NCBI GenBank assembly: GCA_019918135.1
Contig: WBZZ01002473.1
Span: 1 to 64,000, forward strand
Length of the DNA stretch: 64,000 bases
Reading direction: 5' to 3'
DNA from: Paulinella micropora
Lineage: Eukaryota > Cercozoa > Imbricatea > Euglyphida > Paulinellidae
The notes beneath the pieces were generated by a model that was not told where the DNA came from, did no database searches, and was given only the letters and a program-made list of their open reading frames with translations. Of this stretch, positions 55,774 through 64,000 are shown piece by piece (within the stretch, counting starts at the first letter, position 1; each line of letters opens with the position of its first letter). The position numbers were made by a program, and so were the translations under genes.

Positions 55774-58023
55774 ATGCTACGAGCCAAGAAGAGGTCGGAC
55801 AAGGAGGGCAATGACGAGAGGAAAGTTGCTCTGGTGTTGAACCAGAAGCTGGACTACCTCCGCCTTGAGCACATCTCTACCCTTGAAGCACTCGAGCCAG
55901 ACGAAATGATATCTGTGAAGGGCCTGCTTGCTGCGCACAAGGGCCAGGTTTTTGCGGAAGTCAAGTACACCGAGAGCGAGCAGTTCGAGGGATCCAGGCT
56001 ATGGAGCGGCGCGTCCGTGGGGATGGTGAGCGGCTGGGTCTGCCGTCTCGTCGCGGGCGAGCTGTACGAGTGGCTAGACATCAAGAACGCCTGCTGCACC
56101 ATCCTGTTGCAGCTCATGGAAAAGAACGAGATTGCTGTACCCGATATGGTCAGGCTTTTTGTGAACGGAGGCCACGAGGCCATGATCCAGGAACTGCTGG
56201 CCGAGGGAGGGAGGGAGGACAACAAGGCCAACCGTAAGTGGGGGGAGCAGCGTTTCCTCAGCGTCATCAATGGCCAGGCAGTGCTGGGCTATGGCGAGCT
56301 GGATTGTGCTGCCCTACGTTCGTGGCAGCAGGTCTGGACCAACATGGTACCCAAGTTCCAGAGGCTGGCCGAGTTTCAACCTCTCTGGAATAACGTGGAA
56401 GGCCGAGAGGACAAGAAGCACAACAAGAACGGCACGTTCATGGCGTACGTGTGGCAGCTCTACGAACGCAAGATCATGCAGTGCATCGTCGACTTCTTCC
56501 ATTCTGTCAAGGACAAGCAGGGAAAGTGCGTGTACAGGGTCGGGGTGTGGAAACATGACGAGATCGGTGTGCACAAGCTGTCTGGCGGCGAGCGGATCAT
56601 GACCGACGAGATGATCGGGCGCGTCAGGCAGCACATCAAGGCCGAGTTCGGCTTCGAGCTGGATTACCACGCTGGTGACTGTTCGCCTACGGAGGAGGAC
56701 TGGAACATATTCTACGGCCCTCGGTGCCTCCACTTGATCTCTACCAACCCGGAACGCTGCATACACGAGCTCGTCCTGTACGGCAGCAAACACAAGCACG
56801 TGCGCTTCGATGGCGCGGTCCTGCGGCCACATGACTCGATTCCCGGCGTCTACACGAGGATCAATGCGAGCTTCGTCGACTACGTAAACACTGCCCTGAC
56901 TACTTCTGTCTACTACACCGAGCGGATGACTCGTCTGTCGTCTCTCGAGGAATGGTACGAGACTGGCCATCACCCTCGTTTTCCTGTCCTGTGCAAGGAC
57001 CAGTCCAACTGGATAAGCTTCCGGAACTGCACCTTCGACATCAAGGAGCTGAACCTTTACACGTGGGCGCAACTGGCAGAAGCGGGCAAGAAGCCGCCCT
57101 TGACCGATCATTTCTACGACGTGGAAGTGGACATCGCCAAGCTACAAGAGTCGGTGAATCACCCTGACGAGTGGCTGACCCCGCTGTGGGCCGGTCTGCT
57201 GCGGTACCAGCTTTCTGAGGAGATGGCGGAGTTTCTGGAAGTGAGCCTGGGCCGCGTACAATACCCCGTCTGTGCCTATGACGACTGGCAGGGCTTGCTG
57301 TACATGGTAGGCGATAGCCGTGCAGACAAGGGGACGATTATCAAGGTGCTGAGGGCCATGAAACCTAGCCACAAGATTGGAGCTCTGGCGATGTCTAGCA
57401 AAGACAAGTTTCGTCTGCAAGGAGTGTACCTGAAGGAGCTCTTGGTGGTGGACAATATGCCGATCGGTTTCGAGAAGGCACTGGACCAGTCCCTACTGCA
57501 ACGTATGGTCTCGGGCGAAATGGTGCCCGTGGAGCGCAAGTACAAGACCGGAGTTACCGACTTCGTTTGGGACGTGCCCCAGGTCTGGGCCTCCAACCAT
57601 GTGGTGAATTACAAGGAAAACCAGGGCCAGTTTGGCGAGCGAGTTCATGTGTGTTTTTTCCGCAAAGAAGTCAAAGAGAAAAGGCCCCGGCTGGCGGAAG
57701 ACATCGTTGAGAGGGAGCTGCCCTATATCCTCATGCGATGCATCAAGCGCTACAGGCGTTTGGTGGAGCAGAAGGGTCGCTGTGATTTTTGGCTGCACGT
57801 CGCGCCCGAGGAATTGCGTGCAAATAAAAAGGCAATTCAGTGCCAGACAAACCTGCTGAGCAAGTTTATCTACGAGAGCAGCAGCGAGTGGCGCGTGCAA
57901 AAAAAGACTGGCTACAAAAAGGCAAGAAAAAAGCAGCGGGAGGAGCGACGGGCGCAGGGTCCTAACAAGAAACGTCGGCTGGAAACCATTCGTACCAAAG
58001 AATACACTTCAAAGACAAAATGA
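55774..58023 (+). CDS. Family-A polymerase-like plus SF3 helicase protein (TVpol-like)
   Basis: 749 aa from the ATG at 55774. The C-terminal half is an SF3 (D5-like) helicase: degenerate Walker A GDSRADKGT (513-521, Lys and Thr kept), Walker B ELLVVDN (555-561), motif C VWASNHV (604-610) and Arg623 in NQGQFGERVHV. The N-terminal 300 residues hold, in family-A polymerase order, a motif-A-like EWLDIKNACCTIL (99-111), a motif-B-like RFLSVINGQAVLGYG (160-174) and a motif-C-like VWKHDEIGVH (258-267). Such a polymerase-helicase fusion is known as TVpol in transpovirons and polinton-like viruses. The helicase call is firm, the polymerase call is by motif order only. The tail is Lys/Arg-rich. It probably acts as a replisome core protein. 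Confidence 0.75.
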   Translation: MLRAKKRSDKEGNDERKVALVLNQKLDYLRLEHISTLEALEPDEMISVKGLLAAHKGQVFAEVKYTESEQFEGSRLWSGASVGMVSGWVCRLVAGELYEWLDIKNACCTILLQLMEKNEIAVPDMVRLFVNGGHEAMIQELLAEGGREDNKANRKWGEQRFLSVINGQAVLGYGELDCAALRSWQQVWTNMVPKFQRLAEFQPLWNNVEGREDKKHNKNGTFMAYVWQLYERKIMQCIVDFFHSVKDKQGKCVYRVGVWKHDEIGVHKLSGGERIMTDEMIGRVRQHIKAEFGFELDYHAGDCSPTEEDWNIFYGPRCLHLISTNPERCIHELVLYGSKHKHVRFDGAVLRPHDSIPGVYTRINASFVDYVNTALTTSVYYTERMTRLSSLEEWYETGHHPRFPVLCKDQSNWISFRNCTFDIKELNLYTWAQLAEAGKKPPLTDHFYDVEVDIAKLQESVNHPDEWLTPLWAGLLRYQLSEEMAEFLEVSLGRVQYPVCAYDDWQGLLYMVGDSRADKGTIIKVLRAMKPSHKIGALAMSSKDKFRLQGVYLKELLVVDNMPIGFEKALDQSLLQRMVSGEMVPVERKYKTGVTDFVWDVPQVWASNHVVNYKENQGQFGERVHVCFFRKEVKEKRPRLAEDIVERELPYILMRCIKRYRRLVEQKGRCDFWLHVAPEELRANKKAIQCQTNLLSKFIYESSSEWRVQKKTGYKKARKKQREERRAQGPNKKRRLETIRTKEYTSKTK

Positions 58024-58943
58024 ATAAGGACCAGCCGCCCAAAAAGGTAATGTAAGTCGTTTGTGTTCATATTCATTTGCATCTGAAGGTTAGTCTCATT
58101 TTTCTGTGCCGCTTTTCTGTACTATCCGTGTGTGGCAGGCGCACGCTGGATCCTCCAGCGCGTCAGACAAGTGGCAGTGCGCTGGCTGCACTGCTAATAG
58201 TTGTCAAAAAAAAGTGCAAAAAACTAGCAAAGGATTTCGTCTGCCTTCTTCATTAAACCAGTTTCTTTTCCTTCATGAACACGAATTTTCCCCGGGGGTG
58301 TGGCTCTTGAGTCGAGAGATTAGCGCGGCGCGTGAGCAAACTGCCACCCCGGTGTAAGAATTTGAACAGGGATGGAAGGCCAAGAAAAAGTACAAAAACG
58401 AGCCCTGAGCTTTTCCTTGGCACGAACTTTCCCCCCCCTCCTTTGCCGCTTCCTGCACGACAACAAAGGGGGGTAGGGGCCGCTGAAGACAGGATGAGGG
58501 GGGCCGCGTATTTTCGCAAGCGGCCCCCCCCCCGCTTTCCGGCGGCCCCCCCCCACCCTCTGCATGAGAAGAACAGAGAGAGAAAAAGGAGGGGGGGCCT
58601 GCACGCACGAAAGTAGCCACAGCGCAAGCCCGGTCCCCCCCCCCTGTCAACCCAGCGGCCCCCCCCCCACCTACCCAAACCGAGAAGGCGCAAGGGCGAA
58701 ACAAAGAGAGACACGCACGGCCTCCAGAATTGACACTTTGCAGTGCGTGCCACGCCTCTCTCCCCTCCCCGCCCTCTCGCCCTCATTTCTTTACCCCACC
58801 CCATCCCCACCGACACACATCCCCCCCCCCGACACACATTCCCCCCTCTGGCGCCGTCTTGCTCTGCCGTGTGAGAGCAGTTGTTGCGGTGTGCCTGTGT
58901 GTTTTTGCCTGTCGTAGACGGTACACAAAACCCCCTCCAAACC
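58024..58943. other. Long intergenic region with homopolymers
   Basis: C and G runs at 58527-58534, 58547-58554, 58590-58596, 58637-58645, 58662-58669, 58820-58829. No gene. It ends with TGTTTTTGCCTGTCGTAG, an acceptor-like tract about 26 nt before the next ATG. Confidence 0.4.
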
Positions 58944-60623
58944 ATGAGCAAGTACTTGGACTCGGAAGCGGCCGGCGGGAGCGACGAGAGCAGCGACTCG
59001 GAGGAGTCGCTGGACAGCGGGGAGGACTCACAAGAGAGCGACGACGACGGGTCGTTTATCGCGGACGACGACGAGGAGGAAGAGGAGGAGGAGGAGAAGA
59101 GCGGGGACGAAGCAGTGTCCAAGAAACGCGGGCGCCGCGAAGCCGGCGCGGAGGGCCAGAAGAGCAACAAGAACAAGAAGAAGAGCAACAAGAAGAAGAG
59201 CAAGAAGAAGAGCAAGAAGAAGCCAGAGAAAGCGGAAGAAGACAGAAGTGCCAAGAAAAGAAAGACCGAAGAAGGCCCCAAGCCCAAGAAGAAGGCGAAG
59301 CCCGCCAGGGGCGACAGCTCCGCGTCGACGTCCGAGGACGAGGCGGAAGAGAAACGCGGCCCCGACCCGCAGTTGACGCAGCTGCAGGCCGGGCAACAGA
59401 TCAACCCCTGGGAAGACCGCAACATAGAGTCGCTCATCAAGATGCCCGGCACTTTGGCGGGCAAGTTCGCGGAGCACAGCGCTTTGCTGAAGGCGGTCTG
59501 GTCGGTGCGGCACGACTCGCGCGCGCTGCCCCAGCAGTTGCAGGCCAAGCAGAAGTTCTACATGACGGAGCCGGGGCTGCCCGGCAACAACGACAACTCC
59601 GGGGCCGCCGGCACACGGAGCCGTGGCAACTGGGGCTGGAGCGCGCGGCTGCGCCTGAGCAAGCCGCTAAATACCAAGAGCCTGGCGGCGCTCGGCGTGT
59701 TCGGCAAGGACAAGGCCGTGCAGCAAGTGCGCGTGGGCACCTCGAAGGCGTTGCGCGGCCTGCACTGGCGCCCGCCCCAGGAAGTGGCGGGCCACCACAA
59801 GAAGTTCGACCCCGTGGCGCGCAACCTGCACAGCCTGGGCCGCGACGTGTTCGGCGAGCTGACCGTGGGCGATCTGGGCCAGCTGATCGTGCTGCCCGCT
59901 ATCCCGTTCGATCGTTCGGCGCCGCAGCCGCTCATTACGGCGTCCGCCGAGGCCCTGTACGTCATGATGACGCTGCGCGCGCCCGCGGGCAAGGGCGCCG
60001 CGGACGGCCTGCCCCACGTGGCGCTGCAGACGGGGCTGGCCACGTTCGTGAGCCTCGGGCTGGCGGCCGACCTGGTGCCACATTTGGCCGCGATCGAGCA
60101 CTGCGGCAACCGCATTTATGACGAACGGGGCCAGGCCAAGGGCTTCCTGCTACCGTCGGGCCTGCTGGAGGTGGTACGCAAGCGGGCGCAGGACCCTAAC
60201 TGGCTGCCGCCGCGCTACGTGGAGAGCTGCCAGGAATCAGAGAAAGCGGCGGAGGCGGCCTCGTCGTCTTCGTCGTCGTCGTCGGCGCGCGCCGAGTCGT
60301 TGCCGGCGGGCCTGGAAAAGAAGCTCAAGGCGTTCGGCGAGGCACTGAGCGTAGTCCAGCACTTCTTTGCGGAGTCGGCGGCCTTCTACCGCGCCACGGC
60401 GGTGCAGAACCAGAACTTCGCGCGGGCGCAAGAAAAGAGCGCGGCGGCGATCGTGGGCGGGAGCAAGGCGGTGCAGGGGCTGCTGGAGGAGATCTCGGCG
60501 CTGGCGCCGCCGCCGCCGCCGCCACCTGCGCAAGTGGCGGCAGCCGAGGCGGCGGAAACCGCAGCCGCGGCGCCCGAAGGCCCGGAGCCAGCGGACGAGG
60601 GCGTGCGAGCGGACACCGTGTAA
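58944..60623 (+). CDS. Acidic/lysine-rich nuclear-type protein, 559 aa
   Basis: The ATG at 58944 (MSKYLDSEAAGGSDESSDSEE) is chosen over a longer frame from leader DNA. Residues 1-50 are Ser/Asp/Glu-rich (casein-kinase-like sites); 60-125 are Lys-rich (NKNKKKSNKKKSKKKSKKK), a strong nuclear/nucleolar and RNA/DNA-binding type signal. A folded middle (about 145-410) includes NWGWSARLRLSKPL, WRPPQEVAGHHKKFD and LGQLIVLPAIPFD. A Ser run and a helical C-terminus with a proline run (PPPPPPP) and Ala-rich tail follow. No family recognised; possibly a DNA-packing or replication-centre protein (inference). Confidence 0.75.
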   Translation: MSKYLDSEAAGGSDESSDSEESLDSGEDSQESDDDGSFIADDDEEEEEEEEKSGDEAVSKKRGRREAGAEGQKSNKNKKKSNKKKSKKKSKKKPEKAEEDRSAKKRKTEEGPKPKKKAKPARGDSSASTSEDEAEEKRGPDPQLTQLQAGQQINPWEDRNIESLIKMPGTLAGKFAEHSALLKAVWSVRHDSRALPQQLQAKQKFYMTEPGLPGNNDNSGAAGTRSRGNWGWSARLRLSKPLNTKSLAALGVFGKDKAVQQVRVGTSKALRGLHWRPPQEVAGHHKKFDPVARNLHSLGRDVFGELTVGDLGQLIVLPAIPFDRSAPQPLITASAEALYVMMTLRAPAGKGAADGLPHVALQTGLATFVSLGLAADLVPHLAAIEHCGNRIYDERGQAKGFLLPSGLLEVVRKRAQDPNWLPPRYVESCQESEKAAEAASSSSSSSSARAESLPAGLEKKLKAFGEALSVVQHFFAESAAFYRATAVQNQNFARAQEKSAAAIVGGSKAVQGLLEEISALAPPPPPPPAQVAAAEAAETAAAAPEGPEPADEGVRADTV

Positions 60624-60750
60624 ACAAAGCGCGGGGCAAAAGAAAAAAAAACCCCTTTATCCTGCCCCCGCAACATTCACCCCCCCCCCTTGGGGGCACC
60701 CCCTCCCCCAGCCGGTTACTCTCTCTCTCTCTTAGTTCTCAAAGCATAAT

Positions 60751-60756
60751 AATAAA
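60751..60756 (+). terminator. Putative poly(A) signal of the 58944 gene
   Basis: AATAAA about 130 nt after the stop, following a CT microsatellite. Confidence 0.4.
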
Positions 60757-60829
60757 ACTACAGCCCAAAAAAAAGGGAGTGTACACTGTACAAAGAAAGC
60801 TCTCTTAACAAGACCTGCCGGCGTCGGAA

Positions 60830-61873
60830 ATGCAGCGCGCTGTTTTACCGCCGCCGATCCAAGTAACACTGAACTGGCAGGAATCCATGAACGCGCAATA
60901 CTCCCGGCGATCCCCGAGGCCGGGCCCCAAGTACGGCTGCCGCATCCCCAGCACCCACGTTGTGCGCGGCCGGCCGCTAGCGCAAGCGTGTCTGCCCACG
61001 TTCCTAGCCGTGGTGTGCGACGGGGACGCCGAGCCCGTGATGAACGCGGTCGCGGCTCAAAAGGTGGTCTTGTTAGCGCGCCTGTTTGTGCGCGCCGACG
61101 ACCCCGCCAAGAGGCTAGCGTTGTACAGGGTGCTGTCGCTGCCGACGGGGGGGGTGCTTTTTGTCCTCAAGGACAACACTCCGCTGACAGAGCCCGGCGA
61201 GACCATCGCGAGCCCGTTCCTGCAGCCGCCGCGCGGGCTGGAAATCAACGGCCACCCACAAGGCGCGGCCGAATACCAGGAAATCAGGGGTTGGTGGGTA
61301 CTCAAGGTTGCTGCGTGCGCGAGCGACCAGGACTTCTACGGGGTGGGGGCTCAGGTGCTGCACGGCGGCCGCCCCGCGTACCTGGTCATCAGCCGCGGCC
61401 AGAAACATTTCTATTGCCTGAGCTGGGGCCAGATCCAGGCTAGCTACCGCACGAATCGCGGCTTGTGCGCGGTGGCTCCCAGGGTCCGGGTGCCACAGCT
61501 GCCCGCCGGCGCGGCGCCCGTGTGGGAGAGCATCGCTAAGCAATTGGCGTGGCTGCCAAGCACGCCGCCCGCCGCCGAGTGGACCCCGGCCCTGCTGGGG
61601 GTGCTGATGCAGTGCCTGCCCGAGGGCACCAAACTAGCGTTCCGGCACGCCGACGGCGCGCAAACGCACTGCACCGTGGCCTTTAGGCCTTCGGAAGAGG
61701 ACAAACTGCTGGAGACGTTCTGTAGCTACGAGGCCGGCGACGGCGGCGGGGACACGAACGGCTCGGCCGTGCGGCTGCAGGTCTTGGCGGCCGTTTCTAG
61801 CGAGGGCAAGCTGGTCACCGGCCTGTCGTTTTTTAGGCAGGCCGACAGAAACTGTTGTGTGAGCTTTGGCTAG
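60830..61873 (+). CDS. ORFan, 347 aa, with possible TAG read-through extension
   Basis: The ATG at 60830 (MQRAVLPPPIQVTLNWQES). A beta-rich soluble protein (VVLLARLFVRADDPAKRLALYRVLS in parts, KLVTGLSFFRQADRNCCVSFG at the end) with no recognised family. The stop is TAG followed by CAG. The same frame runs on for 97 more codons of plausible protein (next entry), and an AATAAA comes only after that second stop, so the extension may belong to this gene. Confidence 0.75.
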   Translation: MQRAVLPPPIQVTLNWQESMNAQYSRRSPRPGPKYGCRIPSTHVVRGRPLAQACLPTFLAVVCDGDAEPVMNAVAAQKVVLLARLFVRADDPAKRLALYRVLSLPTGGVLFVLKDNTPLTEPGETIASPFLQPPRGLEINGHPQGAAEYQEIRGWWVLKVAACASDQDFYGVGAQVLHGGRPAYLVISRGQKHFYCLSWGQIQASYRTNRGLCAVAPRVRVPQLPAGAAPVWESIAKQLAWLPSTPPAAEWTPALLGVLMQCLPEGTKLAFRHADGAQTHCTVAFRPSEEDKLLETFCSYEAGDGGGDTNGSAVRLQVLAAVSSEGKLVTGLSFFRQADRNCCVSFG

Positions 61874-62167
61874 CAGAAGGGAGCGCACCACAGCAGCTGC
61901 CCCAGGCCCCGCCCGGGCGAGATGGTCTTTTCGTGCAGGCGCGACGACCTGTGCCTCCGGGAGGGAGTCAATTACGGCAGGTTGATGCGGATAGAAGGCC
62001 CGGACCAGCAGCAGACGCTTTCCTGGCACATGGGCCTGGCCCAGCTCAGGCAGGGACGAACGGTCAGGTTCGTGGTGGGCGGCTTAATCGACCTTCGGGG
62101 CGCCACGATCTCTGTCCTAGAACTCCGGCCAGCCGCGGGCCCGCAGGCGGCAGTGCACCACCAGTGA
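61874..62167 (+). CDS. In-frame extension after TAG, or separate 81-aa ORF
   Basis: Directly continues the preceding frame. It reads QKGAHHSSCPRPRPGEMVFSC, then GRLMRIEGPDQQQTLSWHM and VRFVVGGLIDLRGATISVLE, beta-rich like the protein before the TAG. An ATG at 61922 would give an 81-aa product only 48 nt after the previous stop, without room for a promoter. AATAAA lies 14 nt after the TGA. Either stop read-through, a recent nonsense mutation or a small downstream gene. Confidence 0.5.
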   Translation, partial: QKGAHHSSCPRPRPGEMVFSCRRDDLCLREGVNYGRLMRIEGPDQQQTLSWHMGLAQLRQGRTVRFVVGGLIDLRGATISVLELRPAAGPQAAVHHQ

Positions 62168-62180
62168 ATGCTCCCTCCCG

Positions 62181-62186
62181 AATAAA
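62181..62186 (+). terminator. Putative poly(A) signal after the extension
   Basis: AATAAA 14 nt after the TGA at 62165-62167 and about 308 nt after the TAG at 61871-61873. Confidence 0.5.
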
Positions 62187-62566
62187 CCAGGGGGGCACGG
62201 GAAAGGGACCAGGGGACACGGGAAAAACACCCCGGGGGTTTGAAGGGCCCAGAGAAGGAGCGGGCCGAGGTTTGTTTTTTTTGGGCGGGTGACAGAAATA
62301 CGGGGCGCGGTGAAAAAAGGGGCGACATGTTGAGACGGGAGAGGTGGGGGGAGGCGAAAGGTTGGGCCACACATTTCACAGACTTTTTTTTCCCCACGGC
62401 CGGGGGCGGGGGGGGGGGGTGGGGAGGGGGGTTTGTTGCAACCGGGTGTGGCGGGAAAAAGAGAAGAAAGGTACAAAAACGAAGTTGGGAGGCGAAGAAG
62501 GCCAATAAAAAAAACGCCGTAGTCTTCTTTTCGACGCGTCCCCCCCCCCCAAAAAAAAGAAAAGCC
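62187..62566. other. Intergenic with G and C runs
   Basis: A G run (62409-62420), a C run (62541-62550) and an A run just before the next ATG. No gene. Confidence 0.4.
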
Positions 62567-64000
62567 ATGAGTTTGCAAGAGGCGGCAGAAATTGTGGCTG
62601 CTACCAGATCAGAGGGCGAGCCCGGCGGCACTCAGGCCGCGCAGGAGTCTGCGACAACAGACGCGACAGCGGATGCGCCCGTGACAACAGATATCCCCGT
62701 GACAACAGATATCCCCGTGATGGAGGGTGCGCCCGTGATGGAGGGTGCGCCCGTGACGACGACGAGGGTTGACTGTCCACCGGGGCCGGAGTACGCGGAG
62801 GTCGACTGGAAGCGCGTGAACGACCTGCAGACGTTCGGCACCGGCTGGTGCTTGAAGTACTGCACGACGGCTCGGTGCGTCCAGGTTGTGCTCGTCGGTG
62901 GCGAGCAGAACAGTGTCCAACCGCAGACGGCCCTGAACGACTGTGTGCCCCCCGTGTGCGTGATGTTCGCGATGCCGCAGAGGGACAAGCAGGCGCCGCT
63001 GTGCCAGCGGGCGATGCCGATCGAGTCGGTGTGCTACCGCCCCGCGGCCCTGGTCGACAGCTTCTTGGTGGCGTCGAAACGCTTTGGCTGGAGCGGCGCC
63101 CTGCACGCCGAACTCACCGTGCTGGCGGGCGCCGACGCGGCGCCCCGCGCCCTGATCAGGACGGAGGCACAGTGGCATTTGCTGCTCTTCTACGCCGCGC
63201 TCGGCAAGCTGTTCGGCAACAGTCCGCCCTGGCTGCCGGCGCGTGAGGGCGCCAGGCGCAAGTGGCGCCAGCTCGTGAGGGACGAGCTGTTCTGTGTGTT
63301 GCCCCGCGGCAGCACGGGGGCCATCGAAGAAGAAGAAGAGCTGGGCCAAGAAACGCTGGAGGCAATCTGCCGCATGTGCAGGGACGTCCTGTCGCTGCCG
63401 ACGTTGGAGGCACGGGACCTGAGCCTGTTGTACCGCTACGTGCGCGAACACGCCGTGCTGGTACGTTCGGTCTTGTCGGACGGCGTGGTGGGCATAGCGC
63501 TGAACCCGCTGCTCGCCAGGGTGCCCAGGGCCCTGAACCACAACCTGGCGGCCCTGCACGACCGCGACGGGGTGGCCACCGTGTGCACGACGGCGATCAC
63601 CACGGCTGGCGCCGCCGCCGTGCTGCCGCTGTGGACGGAGGAGTCACTGGGCAGGCGCTACGGCGCGATCACGCCCGAACTGTGCGCGTACCTGACGAAG
63701 GAGGTCGAGGACACGGTCGGGTCCACGGTCGAGGAGATGCTGGGCCCGGAGCTCGCGAAAGAAGTACTCGGCGGGCTGGGCCAGGTGCGCGCGCTGCTGG
63801 CGTTAGAGCACACGCTGCGGCCGTTCGAGCTGGAGCCGGCCAAGCTCGAGGAGCTGTGCCTGCTAGTGTCGCGCTTCGTCGCGGGGGATGCCACGCTGAG
63901 GCTGGCGCGCACGGTGTACGCACAACAGCTCGTGCTGCAGGCCGAGAGCGAGGAGCTGCCGCAGGTGGAAAGGCGCGCGGCTCCGGTGCGCACGAGGCGC
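62567..64000 (+). CDS. ORFan, at least 478 aa, runs off the right edge
   Basis: Open from the ATG at 62567 (MSLQEAAEIVAATRSEGEPG) through base 64000 without a stop. It begins with a small tandem stretch (PVTTDI twice, PVMEGA twice), then a helical, leucine-rich protein (LEARDLSLLYRYVREHAVLV, VGSTVEEMLGPELAKEVLGG, ESEELPQVERRAAPVRTRR). A Cys-containing start of the folded part (GWCLKYCTTARC) is visible. No family recognised. GC-rich codon choice and absence of stops over 478 codons support it strongly. Confidence 0.8.
   Translation, partial: MSLQEAAEIVAATRSEGEPGGTQAAQESATTDATADAPVTTDIPVTTDIPVMEGAPVMEGAPVTTTRVDCPPGPEYAEVDWKRVNDLQTFGTGWCLKYCTTARCVQVVLVGGEQNSVQPQTALNDCVPPVCVMFAMPQRDKQAPLCQRAMPIESVCYRPAALVDSFLVASKRFGWSGALHAELTVLAGADAAPRALIRTEAQWHLLLFYAALGKLFGNSPPWLPAREGARRKWRQLVRDELFCVLPRGSTGAIEEEEELGQETLEAICRMCRDVLSLPTLEARDLSLLYRYVREHAVLVRSVLSDGVVGIALNPLLARVPRALNHNLAALHDRDGVATVCTTAITTAGAAAVLPLWTEESLGRRYGAITPELCAYLTKEVEDTVGSTVEEMLGPELAKEVLGGLGQVRALLALEHTLRPFELEPAKLEELCLLVSRFVAGDATLRLARTVYAQQLVLQAESEELPQVERRAAPVRTRR

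Noticed and set aside
62609..63559. 316-codon minus-strand frame under the last gene.
   Set aside because: Gln/Arg/His-rich shadow; the plus-strand frame is open for 478 codons with natural composition.

Overview
The window looks like part of a large, GC-rich double-stranded DNA virus genome infecting a microbial eukaryote (giant-virus type), or less likely a virus-like stretch of a protist chromosome. The reasons are dense, mostly single-exon genes on both strands, many ORFans, an SF3 (D5-like) helicase, an SKP1-like protein with an F-box-like partner, a C2H2 zinc-finger/nuclease fusion, a tyrosine recombinase, an HNH endonuclease, and a few short GT-AG introns. No capsid, MCP-type or packaging ATPase gene is visible, so placement to family is not possible from this window. 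Homopolymer G/C and A/T tracts crowd the intergenic DNA.

Layout. 1-28 kb is a surface-protein region. It holds three giant mosaic proteins (1-4663 +, 11458-16986 -, 21167-27922 -) and a smaller relative (7643-9712 +), built from a signal peptide, a PKD-like fold, BspA/DUF285-type repeats, Ser/Thr/Val mucin-like stalks, EGF modules and discoidin-like modules. A secreted FkbM-type methyltransferase (10535-11269) and a broken lectin-like gene (18751-20148) sit among them, with a duplicated two-helix membrane protein, several gene relics and a striking array of 282-bp palindromic units (6290-7280). 28-42 kb holds mostly unrecognised genes, an SKP1-like gene with a 125-nt intron, a proline/histidine minisatellite protein, and a tyrosine recombinase whose two halves are joined by a predicted 89-nt intron. 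42-53 kb holds the zinc-finger/nuclease fusion, a SAM-like small protein, an F-box-like protein and ORFans, with GT-rich and palindromic repeat clusters between genes. 53-58 kb is a replication and nucleic-acid block: a zeta-type P-loop kinase with a predicted 64-nt intron, an HNH protein, and a probable family-A polymerase-like/SF3 helicase protein that may be spliced to the HNH domain. 58-64 kb holds an acidic/lysine-rich probable nuclear protein, a 347-aa ORFan with an in-frame TAG extension, and an ORFan running off the right edge.

How the genes may work together (inference). The surface genes would give a glycan-binding, heavily O-glycosylated coat or host-modified surface, with the methyltransferase acting on glycans in the secretory pathway. 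SKP1-like and F-box-like proteins could assemble a viral SCF-type ubiquitin ligase. The polymerase-like/helicase, HNH, kinase and recombinase genes form a replication-recombination set that resembles gene content known from transpovirons, polinton-like viruses and Crypton-type elements.

Intron calls, the polymerase motifs and the nuclease fold were read by eye. No alignment or database search was run.
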